From assembly GCF_019038465.1 (NCBI RefSeq), contig NZ_JAFKRH010000035.1, forward strand, positions 16,982 through 80,981: DNA of 64,000 nucleotides. Direction: 5' to 3'. The DNA is from Synechococcus sp. CCY 0621 (GTDB lineage Bacteria > Cyanobacteriota > Cyanobacteriia > PCC-6307 > Cyanobiaceae). The notes beneath the pieces are model-generated. The model was not told the DNA's origin. It saw nothing but the letters and a program-made list of their open reading frames with translations, and did not search any database. The position numbers and the translations under genes were made by a program. Positions 45,912 through 53,856 of this stretch are shown piece after piece; position 1 is the stretch's first letter, and each line of letters begins with the position of its first letter.

Positions 45912-46754
45912 TCAGCTTCCCAGCCGCGCCCGGATATCCCGAAGCCGGGCGACGTTATTCACCAGCGCCGGAGCGCTGTCGAGGCCCTGCAGGTAATCGA
46001 ACACATAGGCCAGCACGGCGTAGATGGCGCCGGCACTGAAGGACGCCGAACGGGTGAAGTCGATCAGGAGCACCACCAGGGCCACGATCGTGGCGAGCTC
46101 CGTCACGGTCCAGGTCCACGACTCACTGTCGGAAAGCTGCACATGCCAGCGACGCACGCGGCCGAAGTGGCGCCGCAGGCGCAGCGGGCGCGCCGCCTCG
46201 ATGTCGGCGATCTCGCGCTCGATCTGGTCGTTGAGGCCGCGGTGCAGGCGCAGGGCGCGCCGCCAGTACCAGGCGTTGACGAGCCCCATCGGCAGCAGCA
46301 CCGCCATGGCGATCAGTCCGGCCTGGAGGTCGTAGGTGAACAGCATCACCAGCGAGCCCACCACGGTCACCACCTGGGAAAACATCGCCGGCACGTCGGC
46401 CTCGAAGAAGCCGACCATGTCGCGCATCATCTCGACCCGCGCCGACACGATGCTCGTGCCGTGGCCGAGGCGCTTCTGCTCGGCCACGGTGAGAACGGCG
46501 AGGCGGGCATAGAGACCCATGAAGACCCGGGTGTCGAAGCGCTGCCGCACGAAGGCCGTGACCAGGTGCACCAGCCACACGGCGATCAGCGCCGACAGGC
46601 CCCGGTAGCTGCTCTTCAGCAGCCCGTCGACCGCCCAGCCGGTGATCGCCGGATAGGCAAGCATGCACAGGTTCTCAAGCAGGGTCAGGGAGTAGGTGCC
46701 GGCAATCGACAGCCGCTCGCTGCGGGAGAGTGCGGAAAGGATGGGCAGCGTCAT
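45912..46754 (-). CDS. ABC transporter six-transmembrane domain protein (no ATPase)
   Basis: The 280-residue protein is only the membrane domain of an ABC exporter. Hydrophobic segments include LSIAGTYSLTLLENLCMLAY, LSALIAVWLVHLVTAFV, MFSQVVTVVGSLVMLFTYDL, IAMAVLLPMGLVNAWY and ELATIVALVVLLIDFT. The coupling region is RALRLHRGLNDQIEREIADIE. No Walker motif follows, and the reading frame ends normally, so it must borrow an ATPase or be a stand-alone relic. A decayed ~240-bp copy of its middle lies at 43263-43500. The DNA is GC-rich like the core, unlike the adjacent cassettes. Confidence 0.82.
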   Translation of the reverse strand: MTLPILSALSRSERLSIAGTYSLTLLENLCMLAYPAITGWAVDGLLKSSYRGLSALIAVWLVHLVTAFVRQRFDTRVFMGLYARLAVLTVAEQKRLGHGTSIVSARVEMMRDMVGFFEADVPAMFSQVVTVVGSLVMLFTYDLQAGLIAMAVLLPMGLVNAWYWRRALRLHRGLNDQIEREIADIEAARPLRLRRHFGRVRRWHVQLSDSESWTWTVTELATIVALVVLLIDFTRSASFSAGAIYAVLAYVFDYLQGLDSAPALVNNVARLRDIRARLGS

Positions 46755-46786
46755 GATCTGGCGGCGCCAGGGCAGGTGGGATCCGC

Positions 46787-47251
46787 TCAGGGCACGGGTT
46801 GGCGCCAGAGCGTCTGGCGCGTGGCGGCCGTGACCTCGGCTGGACTCGGCATGCTGCCGAACCAGAGCAGCAGATGGTCACCGGGGCGCCGGCGGACGCC
46901 GGATTCACAGGCAGCCCGAACGACGCGCTCGGTGCGGCCGTTGGCGAGAACGGCATAGCCGTCGGTGATGCGGATCTGGTTCTGCCGGCAGCGGATCTCG
47001 ACGGTCAGCAGCGAATGGTCATTGGCGAACCTTGCCCGGGGATCGTTGCCTTCGTAGGCCGTGACGACATCCAGCACGACGGGGTCCTGCGGCGAGGCCT
47101 GGGCTCGTCCGTTCATGTCGAGGAAGTAGAGCCGGCGGAAAGGGGGCAACGCCGGTGCCCCAGAAGGCGAAGCAGCAGAGAGCCATACCGGGCTGACAAC
47201 CAGGCGTTCCCCCCTTGCCAGCCGCCGCGCGGAAGCCGGAGACCCAGTCAT
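46787..47251 (-). CDS. hypothetical protein, possibly 3' part of a frameshifted secreted protein
   Basis: The frame from the ATG at 47251 gives 154 residues. They contain RRLYFLDMNGRAQASPQDPV, LDVVTAYEGNDPRARFANDH, LTVEIRCRQNQIRITDGYAV and CESGVRRRPGDHLLLWFGSM, a beta-rich pattern loosely like surface-adhesin-E-type domains. The product has no signal peptide. A separate upstream frame (47248-47436) encodes a good signal peptide and stops exactly at this ATG (ATGA). So this may be one secreted protein broken by a frameshift, or two coupled genes. Confidence 0.45.
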   Translation of the reverse strand: MTGSPASARRLARGERLVVSPVWLSAASPSGAPALPPFRRLYFLDMNGRAQASPQDPVVLDVVTAYEGNDPRARFANDHSLLTVEIRCRQNQIRITDGYAVLANGRTERVVRAACESGVRRRPGDHLLLWFGSMPSPAEVTAATRQTLWRQPVP

Positions 47252-47436
47252 TCTCCTGGGCCGTGGATCGGGGCAACGGGGTCGGTGGCACCGAGGGCCG
47301 GCGCAGCAGCGAATCTCCGAACTGCCGAAGCCAGCCAGGCCCCTGGGAGGGGGTCTGCCGCGGAGCCCCTCGGGCCTGTCTGGGCATTGACCGCCGCCGG
47401 CAGCGCCGCGATGGCGCCCAGGAGCCATGGCACCAC
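47248..47436 (-). CDS. short secreted ORF, possible 5' part of the downstream gene
   Basis: Starting at GTG 47436, the 62-residue frame has VVPWLLGAIAALPAAVNAQ, a plausible Sec signal with AxA-like cleavage. About 40 residues of low-complexity linker follow (TGPRGSAADPLPGAWLASAV), then TGA. Its stop overlaps the ATG of the next frame by four bases. The downstream product looks like the missing mature domain, so I favour a frameshifted secreted protein over a real short gene. Confidence 0.35.
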   Translation of the reverse strand: MVPWLLGAIAALPAAVNAQTGPRGSAADPLPGAWLASAVRRFAAAPALGATDPVAPIHGPGE

Positions 47437-47622
47437 AAGCACTGCAGGAATCCTCGAACCAGGCGCCGTCGGCTGGCCTGGGGATGGAAGGCAGGGCAAC
47501 GTCCGCACCTGCAGGGAAACGGCCACTGCGGAGGAGGCTACAGAGTGTGGTTTGTGCTCCTGCCGTGCACCGCCGTCTGCCTGTGGAACCGGGGGCAACC
47601 CAGGCGTGGGCTCGGGAGCGCC

Positions 47623-48507
47623 TTAAACCACCCTGCCTTTGGCTGCAGAACGAATCTTCAGGGCTCTCGCATTTCCCCCCTTGGCTGGATAGCGAACCGC
47701 ATGGCGGATCAGCCGCTGCAGGTCGGCGGAGGCACCCTCCCGCAGCCATCGCTCACAGGTGGCATAGACGAGATCCGGATGGTCCTTGGCGATGTCGCCA
47801 AGGTGGTTAGCGACGCTGCGGCGCACGTACAGGGATGGATCCTCCTTCAACCGTTCCAGGATCGGCAAGGTCGGCGTCGGATCGGCGACGAACGAGGCCA
47901 AGCGCATCCCCCAGGGGAGCCTGGGCCGGGCCCCCTCGCTGCACAGGCGTCTCACATGCGGATTCGGATCGGTGACCCACCGGTTCACCTGCTCCAGCGT
48001 GCGCTGCTGCTGCTGGATCAGAAACGGGCGGATGGCGAACTCCGCGGTGAAGCGCGTGGTCAGTGCATGCAGGGCCAGCATCGACACCTCAAAGGGGTCG
48101 TTGCCGGCGTTGTGCTGTGCATCCTGCCCGTACTCAGAGATGAAGAAGCTGTGGGGAAGATAGAAAAAGCCGGCCAGTCCCATCGTTTCCGCATCCAGCT
48201 GCTCCGGCGTCAAGGACGCCATCAGAACCTGAACAGCCTCGGCATAGGTCCCAGGCAGGAATTGATGCAGCGTTGGGGCGATATGGCGGCCGCGCTGCAT
48301 GATGGCGAGCGGTTCAAGGCCTGTCAGGGCGGTTGTACAGAATTGGCCGGCCGGGAAGGCTGCATCGACACACTGAATGTTGTGGGCCAGGCACTCAATG
48401 GCCGCCTGGCCGAGCAGATGCTTCAGGGGCGTGCCCTTCTGAATCGAGCAGGGCGCCGAAGGAATGGTGGGTGCGCGAGGCGCCATGGAGGCCCGATCCA
48501 TGCCCAT
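47623..48507 (-). CDS. AlkC-like DNA alkylation repair protein, C-terminally truncated
   Basis: The 294-residue product matches the DNA-alkylation-repair (AlkC/AlkD-like) family: TPLKHLLGQAAIECLAHNIQ near the N terminus, then the HEAT-type repeats PNPHVRRLCSEGARPRLPWG and DPSLYVRRSVANHLGDIAKDHP. Full-length members continue about 70-100 residues past HAVRY with another repeat. Here the sequence becomes unrelated (PAKGGNARALKIRSAAKGRVV) and stops. The family removes alkylated bases; without the last repeat activity is doubtful. The start could be any of several ATGs near 48507. Confidence 0.75.
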   Translation of the reverse strand: MGMDRASMAPRAPTIPSAPCSIQKGTPLKHLLGQAAIECLAHNIQCVDAAFPAGQFCTTALTGLEPLAIMQRGRHIAPTLHQFLPGTYAEAVQVLMASLTPEQLDAETMGLAGFFYLPHSFFISEYGQDAQHNAGNDPFEVSMLALHALTTRFTAEFAIRPFLIQQQQRTLEQVNRWVTDPNPHVRRLCSEGARPRLPWGMRLASFVADPTPTLPILERLKEDPSLYVRRSVANHLGDIAKDHPDLVYATCERWLREGASADLQRLIRHAVRYPAKGGNARALKIRSAAKGRVV

Positions 48508-48539
48508 CCCCAGCGATGTGGGCCATTGGATCTGTGGCG

Positions 48540-49330
48540 TCAGGTTGGCACGGCGGCAAGATCGCTGGCCACCCGAGTCAGAATCGCATCCTGCTGGATG
48601 AGGGCAATGACGTGCCCGCCGCCACTGATCAAATGCCAGATGGCGCCCGGGGTCCTTTCCGCCACCATCCTGTTGCTGGGTTCCGGCACCAGCTTGTCAT
48701 CCGTTCCCTGCCAGAAGTGAACCGGTCGGCTCACCGTGGTCATGTCGAAGGAACTGGCTTCGTAGAGCATCGTGGCGTCAGCGACAAGGCCTTCAGCGCC
48801 AGCAGGTAGCTGGTCTCGAATCGCGTCGCACTCAACCTCAGACATTCATACCCGAGCCTGAAGCCAGGCTGGAAATGCAGCTCCAATCGCCCACCGAGCG
48901 CATCGACACGGCCTGGTACGTCGCAGCCCAGTTGGCCCCGAACGGTTCCGTAGCTGGCGCCCGCGATGCAGCTGACATGCGCAACACGTGCGGGGTCGAG
49001 ATAGGCAGCAGCGGCCAGGGCCCACGGGCCCCCTTCCGACCAGCCGTTCACCGCGAACTGCTTTGCCCCGAAAGGAATCAGCCAAGGACAGCAGGTCGTA
49101 GGCCCATGACGCGATGGTGCGCCCGAGCTGAGGGTCGGACCCACCGATGCCAGGGCAATCCACGCAGACCAACCTCAGCCCATGGGACCTTGCCGACGCC
49201 GCAAAGAGATGCGCATCAAGGCGGCTGGATGGGCCACCGTGGTGATGGAGGACCAGAGGACCTCAGGAGTCGCCGGTTTCCAGATAGGCAAGGGATCGGT
49301 TTCCGGCTCGGGACGTTCCTTCACGTGCCA
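48540..49330 (-). pseudogene. broken alpha/beta hydrolase gene
   Basis: Pieces of one alpha/beta hydrolase occur in successive minus-strand frames. Near 49300-49250 GNRSLAYLETGDS meets an in-frame stop and resumes as GPLVLHHHGGPSSRLD (oxyanion-hole HGG). Next come LVCVDCPGIGGSDPQLGRTI, then in another frame FAVNGWSEGGPWALAAAAYL with the nucleophile elbow, then after a further shift VHFWQGTDDKLVPEPSNRMV and SGGGHVIAL with the Asp and His. At least one stop and two frameshifts separate them, so no functional enzyme is made. Confidence 0.8.
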
Positions 49331-49377
49331 CCTTCACTGCCGCCATTGAGCCTATACACTTTAGTTGGATGTCAACA

Positions 49378-49437
49378 CTTCAACAGCTGAATCAAGCCGC
49401 TCCACCAAGCGGCATCGGTTTGAATGGAGAGTTAGGC
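49378..49437 (-). other. attC-like site f (60 bp, aadA-type resemblance)
   Basis: On the minus strand it begins GCCTAAC (perfect RYYYAAC) and continues CATTCAAACCGATGCCGCTT, then GGAGCGGCTTGATTCAG, ending near CTGTTGAAG. The spacing and sequence closely resemble the ~60-bp attC of aadA-type cassettes as I remember it. The TAA stop of the GNAT gene is formed by the first core, a common feature of cassettes. Confidence 0.85.
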
Positions 49438-49899
49438 ACCATTGCCCGAATACCTCAGCGTCAGGCGCAGCATGTCAAAGAGCTGTATTCCGTCCTGAAA
49501 GATGGGCTCAGGGTAGTTCTTGACAAAGAAGCCACGGTCAATGCTGGCAACACGAAAACCATGCCGCTGGTAGAAAGCGAGTTGATAACCAAACGTGCCA
49601 GTTCCCACCTCTAGTTGCCGTGCGCCAGAGTTGCGAAAGAAATCAATGACCCATTTCAATAGCGCTGTGCCGTATCCGGACTTCTGGCAGACTGGATGAA
49701 CAGCGATGCTCATTAGCTCATGCGTGCCTTCGCCACGTGGCTGTACGACGCAGGCACCAACTACAACAGCACCACTTGAAGCAACGAAGCACTTTGACCC
49801 TGAAAGATAGGAGCGAATCTTCTCTTCCGAAGGGTCGGCAAGTAGCAGCAGCTCCACTGGAGCCTTTGTTACAGGAATTTCTTGAATCAGTAGCGACAT
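49432..49899 (-). CDS. GNAT-family N-acetyltransferase (cassette gene)
   Basis: The 155-residue protein has the acetyl-CoA-binding motif AVHPVCQKSGYGTALLKWVI (R/Q-x-x-G-x-G/A type), preceded by strand GTHELMSIAVHP and followed by the C-terminal FYQRHGFRVASIDRGFFVKN. Such single-domain GNATs acetylate small molecules or proteins and are among the commonest integron cassette genes. The stop codon lies within attC site f. A second GNAT gene is the next cassette upstream; sequence divergence between the two is high, so they were probably acquired separately. Confidence 0.92.
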   Translation of the reverse strand: MSLLIQEIPVTKAPVELLLLADPSEEKIRSYLSGSKCFVASSGAVVVGACVVQPRGEGTHELMSIAVHPVCQKSGYGTALLKWVIDFFRNSGARQLEVGTGTFGYQLAFYQRHGFRVASIDRGFFVKNYPEPIFQDGIQLFDMLRLTLRYSGNGA

Positions 49900-49910
49900 G
49901 CTTATCTTTT

Positions 49911-49993
49911 CCCTAACGTTCCAGATTAGAAGCGGGTAGAAGCCCTGGCTTTTGGCTTTCTCTCTGCTCCCGCCTTCTGTATCTTGATGTCAT
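49911..49993 (-). other. attC-like site e, degenerate
   Basis: On the minus strand the arms AGATACAGAAGGCGGG and CCCGCTTCTAATCT pair with bulged bases, and the distal core is CGTTAGGG. The core nearest the GNAT stop (around GATGTCATGCG on the plus strand) does not fit RYYYAAC, so the site may be partly inactivated. Confidence 0.55.
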
Positions 49994-50002
49994 GCGGATG
50001 GT

Positions 50003-50521
50003 TCACGACACCAAATCCTCGTAGATATTTCGACGCATCAGTACGCCGCGCAACATGAGGGACGGCTTGAGCTCAATATCAATCTCTCGGATGCGTACGA
50101 AACCCAATGCGCGATAGAACTTCTCTGCATTTAGACTTGAATAGCATTCAAAGGTCATCAGCCCTACAGCGCATGCTGCACGGACGCAAAACGTAAAGAC
50201 AGATCGGCCGATGCCTCGTCTCATCCAATCCGGATGTACTGCGAAATAACGAATGTACCCAAGGCCTTGTTCAACGGTTTCCTTTCCCGGCTGGTCGGGA
50301 CTCCAGCCACCGCAACCGACCACTAATCCGGTTGGAAGTATGGCCAAATAGAACTTACCTGAGCTTAGAAGGGATGGGTTAGCCTTAGTCATCACCTGTA
50401 ACGCGGGAGAGAGTACCTCTTCCTCGTAGGCGGACCTCATGAGTCTGGGGTACGAAGCGCGTAGCAGCTTGCTGACGGCCTCGGCGTCCTGAATTGTTGC
50501 GACCCTCAAATCGTAGTACAA
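50003..50521 (-). CDS. GNAT-family N-acetyltransferase (cassette gene)
   Basis: The 172-residue protein begins MYYDLRVATIQDAEAVSKLL, the usual GNAT beta1-alpha1. It has YIRYFAVHPDWMRRGIGRSV containing the R-x-x-G-x-G/A acetyl-CoA motif, and the terminal segment FYRALGFVRIREIDIELKPS. It lies in its own cassette between attC sites e and d. The substrate is unknown. Confidence 0.92.
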   Translation of the reverse strand: MYYDLRVATIQDAEAVSKLLRASYPRLMRSAYEEEVLSPALQVMTKANPSLLSSGKFYLAILPTGLVVGCGGWSPDQPGKETVEQGLGYIRYFAVHPDWMRRGIGRSVFTFCVRAACAVGLMTFECYSSLNAEKFYRALGFVRIREIDIELKPSLMLRGVLMRRNIYEDLVS

Positions 50522-50554
50522 CTTCCCGTCAACTCCCGTCGATCATTGCGGTCC

Positions 50555-50643
50555 GCATAACGCTGCCACTGAGTGGCAGGCAAGCACGTTAGAGCACAAG
50601 CAGGGAATCGGTGGTGGCCTGTCCACTCAAGGGGCTTGTTATC
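50555..50643 (-). other. attC-like site d (after HicB)
   Basis: Minus strand: GATAACAAGCCCCTTGAGTG at one end and CACTCAGTGGCAGCGTTATG at the other. The arms GAGTGGACAGGC and GCCTGCCACTC pair except for a single extrahelical base. TAACAAGCCCCTTGAG...GGCAGCGTTA is the layout of many environmental attC sites. It sits 8 bases from the HicB stop. Confidence 0.8.
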
Positions 50644-50650
50644 GGTTCCT

Positions 50651-50983
50651 CTATGCCGTAACACTTCTCTGGAGTGCTTCTTGAGCGAGCGTATTGAGGC
50701 TCTTTCCCTGCGCCTCCGCAGTCATAGCCAGTTTCTCGTGCAGTTCAGGCGGAATCCGAAGATTGAATTTGCCAGAAAAGTGTCTGCGGGGCTCAATTCC
50801 TTGCTCCTTACAGACCTCAAGAAAGACGTGCAATGACTTTGCAAACTCTCGGCGAAGCTCATCTGGATTAGATCCATAGAAGTCTGCTCCTCCAGAAAGC
50901 CCAAGAATTTCCCCGCGAAACTGATCTGTCTCCTCGTCATACTCAATTTTGGCGTGGTAGCCATCCACATTCATGAGGTTCAT
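50651..50983 (-). CDS. hicB: HicB-family antitoxin
   Basis: The 110-residue protein has an N-terminal partial RNase-H-like HicB fold (YHAKIEYDEETDQFRGEILG, DFYGSNPDELRREFAKSLHV). The C-terminal ribbon-helix-helix is FNLRIPPELHEKLAMTAEAQ through KSLNTLAQEAL. It neutralises the HicA mRNA interferase encoded immediately upstream with a 4-bp overlap (toxin first, antitoxin second, the usual hicAB order). TA modules like this stabilise cassette arrays. Confidence 0.9.
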   Translation of the reverse strand: MNLMNVDGYHAKIEYDEETDQFRGEILGLSGGADFYGSNPDELRREFAKSLHVFLEVCKEQGIEPRRHFSGKFNLRIPPELHEKLAMTAEAQGKSLNTLAQEALQRSVTA

Positions 50984-51234
50984 GGTGTCACTCCGTGTTC
51001 TTCAAGCCATTTGCGTATTGAAGCAACAGCACCCTTGTCTGTTTCGGGCGATGGATGGGATCTATGGAAGACCCTGACTTCGCCAAACAGAACGACCGCG
51101 ATGCGGCTGCCCGCCCTCTCACTGACATCCCCACCAAGCTCTTGAAACAGGGCTTCAATATCCCTCCACGGCAAGCTGCCGCTTACAGGTCGGGAGAAGA
51201 TCAGCTCAAGGGTGCGCTGGTGCTTGCGCTTCAT
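50980..51234 (-). CDS. hicA: HicA-family mRNA interferase toxin
   Basis: The 84-residue protein from the ATG at 51234 (MKRKHQRTLELIFSRPVSGS) contains the double-stranded-RNA-binding-like HicA fold: LPWRDIEALFQELGGDVSER, VALVLFGEVRVFHRSHPSPE-like strands (the predicted catalytic His is in the FHRSHP segment) and DKGAVASIRKWLEEHGV at the end. A GTG two codons earlier is possible. It is translationally coupled to hicB. The two share one cassette between attC sites d and c. Confidence 0.88.
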   Translation of the reverse strand: MKRKHQRTLELIFSRPVSGSLPWRDIEALFQELGGDVSERAGSRIAVVLFGEVRVFHRSHPSPETDKGAVASIRKWLEEHGVTP

Positions 51235-51295
51235 CCCCACATGGTACTACACCTCAGTACCAAGCGCGGACTCTGTCAACGGCTTGCTGGCTACG

Positions 51296-51354
51296 GATAA
51301 CGCTCCGGTTCAGCGGCGGCGCGGAGCGCCGTCCGCTGCAACCGGTTGTTAGCT
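51296..51354 (-). other. attC-like site c (after DUF1254 gene)
   Basis: The 59-bp hairpin on the minus strand starts CAGCTAAC and ends GCGTTATCC. The arms CCGGTTGCAGCGGACGGC and GCCGCCGCTGAACCGG pair along their length except for two extrahelical bases on one arm. This asymmetry of bulges is the hallmark of attC recognition on a folded bottom strand. It lies about 58 bases from the DUF1254 stop. Confidence 0.85.
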
Positions 51355-51412
51355 GGCCTTCAGGTTGATCGTACGACTGGGTGACGATTGCACTCTGCCA
51401 CCAAAAATGTTC

Positions 51413-53809
51413 TTAGCGAACTGGCACCACCGTCGGCAACTTGTAGCGCCCGTCCAACACCGACGGCCCTGGTCGGTAGATGCGCATGAGGAAGTTCCAG
51501 CCTTCGGAGACATCCACCCGGTTCGGCACCTCGCCGCAGGCTTTCTTCGATCCGAAGTACACGGCAAAAGTACCGACGTCGTTCAGATTGACATTCGTGG
51601 AGTTGATAACTGCGTTTTCGTTTTTTATGTAGCCGTCATTGCCATAGACCGTTATTGACCAAAAAGCCTGATTCTCTGGCACCGAGTAGGTGGCTTTGTG
51701 GCACACGCGGTAGTCATGGTCACCGCTGTAGTTCAAGTAGGTGGCGTCCCACTCTGGGTTCAGGCCCCACGCCGCCGCTGCGGCGATGTGGCGCGTCTTT
51801 TCGTCGACCTTTCCGCGCGGCCCCATCATTCCCTTCCAACTCTTGTACTGGGCTGAGTACTTCTCGTACTGCTCGGTCAGAGCTTTCAGCGATGCCGCAT
51901 CCCATTGCATCGGGGGCAGCGGATCGGCGCTGTTCGCCTTGATCACCACGGCGTCCTGCAGCTTGTTGGCCAGTTCAATGTCCGCATCGTCCTTGGGGTT
52001 TAACACTTGGGTTCGGACGATAACGGCCAGGTACTTCGTGTCTTGCGGCAGGTCATAAGTACCGGGGGCATAGTAGACGGCAGGCGCGTAGTGGTCGTTG
52101 TCAACCAGCAGCACCGACATGAAGCGACCCGCCGGCAAAGGCGGCACTGTCACAGTCGCACCCTTGGAAGTGTCCACGATGGACGCTGAATACAAAGTGT
52201 CCCGATTCATTCTGACCACCGTCTGCTGGTTCAGTGGCGTCGGCTTGCGGATATAGAACCAACGGTTCACACCACCGGCCTGCTGGCTGATGTTGTGGAA
52301 GGTTCGGTCAGCCTCAGCGCGGATGTAGGTGTCCGGAGTCACCTTGACGGATGCTGCCAAGTCATTGCCGGCCTTCATGCCGGTCCGCTGCAGGGCCGGC
52401 GCGACCCACTTCCCGTCGAGGGCGTCAGCCTTGGGAATGTACAGACGCATGATGACTGAGAAGGGCCCCTTCGGGGCAGGCAGCCAATTGGCTTCCTTGT
52501 CCATGCCCGGCGATGTGTTCTGTACGTAAAAGGTCAGGCCACCATCGGAGTCGCGTTTGAATTGCGCGAGCATGGCTGAATTGAGCAGGTAGCGGGATAG
52601 AGGGTTGGCGACCAGCCACTTGTTCGGTTCGTCGTACATGGTGAGTGACCAGAAGGCGTCGACGGGTGGTTCCTGGCCGGGGGCGAAGCGCAGGGTGTAA
52701 CGGCTATCACCCGAGAGCGGCTTGCCGTTCGCGTCGACGTAGTAGGCCGGATACATAGCCTCCTGCTTGGAGTTCCCATAAATGCCGAGCACGGCCGCCA
52801 GCATGCGATAGGTGTAGTTGTTCTTGAGGTAGTCGCGCGTGCCGAACAGGTCGCCGGATGCGAGCTTGCCGGCGACGACCTGCTGTTTCGTGGCTTCGTT
52901 CTCGGCCCAGGCATCGGCGATACCCTGCTCCATGGCTCCCCTGATCTCGGGCGAAAGGCTGTTGACGTCGACCTTCCTGCCGGTGCCTACATTGATGCGG
53001 GCGAAACGCGCCCTCAGTGCCGTTTCGGAAGGATGGACCGGCGCGAACTGCAGGCCGAAGTTGAGGCTGTTGAAGAACTCCAGCGACGATTTCTGTTCGG
53101 CCGCCGACAACGGCTTCGGGAAAGGGATCGCCGGCGCCTTTACCGGTGCGGACTGCCCGAGGAACGCCGACAGCGGCTGCACGACATACTGCGACTGGAT
53201 CTTCTTTACGTTCTCCAGGTCGTCGGGTCTGAAAAGTTGGGTACGGAATTGCGCCGATGCGATACTGGTCTCGCTGTTGATGACCTTGGTGATGCCCTTG
53301 GGCGTTTCCCCTTTCCACGACGGTCCCGCGACCATGTAGCTGCCGCCGCCGTTACCGGTGGTTCGCGTGCCCAGGTAGGCGAAGTTGTGGGTGTGCAGGT
53401 CGATCAGCTGCAGGCTCCAGTAACGCTCCTTGGGAATGGCGGGCACGGTGAAGACGATGGGCTCGGTGCGAAGGTCCAGGCCGATCCAGGAGTACGGCGT
53501 GTCCGAGTTAGGCGTCTGAATTGCCCTGTCGTCCGGGGTGAAGACCCGCGGGATGTTGAACAACTGGTTGTAGGGCGCCTTGTATTCCGGACTCGACTGG
53601 TCGGTGAAGTACGCGTACTGCACGCGCAGGTTGTCAACCATCGGATAGCCATAAACATAGGCTTCCTTGGCAATGGCTCGCACCTGCGCAGGCGCAAGGC
53701 CCAATTGCGCACGTGCGGGCGCAGCTGCCCAAGCGAATCCAACGATCGAGAACATCGACGTAACCACAGCCCTTACGGCTGCTGTTCTGTGACGGAGTGA
53801 GTTCGCCAT
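51413..53809 (-). CDS. secreted tandem DUF1254/DUF1214 protein (cassette gene)
   Basis: The 798-residue protein has a Sec signal (AVVTSMFSIVGFAWAAAPARA). The first DUF1254-DUF1214 module spans ~residues 35-465, with AIAKEAYVYGYPMVDNLRVQ, NTPSDTPYSWIGLDLRTEP-type TPNSDTPYSWIGLDLRTEPI, and the DUF1214 ending EANWLPAPKGPFSVIMRLY. A second module spans ~500-795, with VVRMNRDTLYSASIVDTSKG, YAPGTYDLPQDTKYLAVIVRT, VYGNDGYIKNENAVINSTNV and the ending SEGWNFLMRIYRPGPSVLDG. The protein is therefore an internal duplication or fusion of a normally single unit. The family is periplasmic and of unknown activity. At 2.4 kb it is an unusually large cassette. Frequent non-host codons and lower GC suggest foreign origin. 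Confidence 0.92.
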   Translation of the reverse strand: MANSLRHRTAAVRAVVTSMFSIVGFAWAAAPARAQLGLAPAQVRAIAKEAYVYGYPMVDNLRVQYAYFTDQSSPEYKAPYNQLFNIPRVFTPDDRAIQTPNSDTPYSWIGLDLRTEPIVFTVPAIPKERYWSLQLIDLHTHNFAYLGTRTTGNGGGSYMVAGPSWKGETPKGITKVINSETSIASAQFRTQLFRPDDLENVKKIQSQYVVQPLSAFLGQSAPVKAPAIPFPKPLSAAEQKSSLEFFNSLNFGLQFAPVHPSETALRARFARINVGTGRKVDVNSLSPEIRGAMEQGIADAWAENEATKQQVVAGKLASGDLFGTRDYLKNNYTYRMLAAVLGIYGNSKQEAMYPAYYVDANGKPLSGDSRYTLRFAPGQEPPVDAFWSLTMYDEPNKWLVANPLSRYLLNSAMLAQFKRDSDGGLTFYVQNTSPGMDKEANWLPAPKGPFSVIMRLYIPKADALDGKWVAPALQRTGMKAGNDLAASVKVTPDTYIRAEADRTFHNISQQAGGVNRWFYIRKPTPLNQQTVVRMNRDTLYSASIVDTSKGATVTVPPLPAGRFMSVLLVDNDHYAPAVYYAPGTYDLPQDTKYLAVIVRTQVLNPKDDADIELANKLQDAVVIKANSADPLPPMQWDAASLKALTEQYEKYSAQYKSWKGMMGPRGKVDEKTRHIAAAAAWGLNPEWDATYLNYSGDHDYRVCHKATYSVPENQAFWSITVYGNDGYIKNENAVINSTNVNLNDVGTFAVYFGSKKACGEVPNRVDVSEGWNFLMRIYRPGPSVLDGRYKLPTVVPVR

Positions 53810-53856
53810 ACGTTGTTCTTTGTCTTGGAAAAAGGAAGATGGTCTTGGCTGGGCCA

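Noticed and set aside
45960..46960. Large plus-strand frame across the ABC membrane gene
   Set aside because: Shadow of the minus-strand gene with low-complexity translation.
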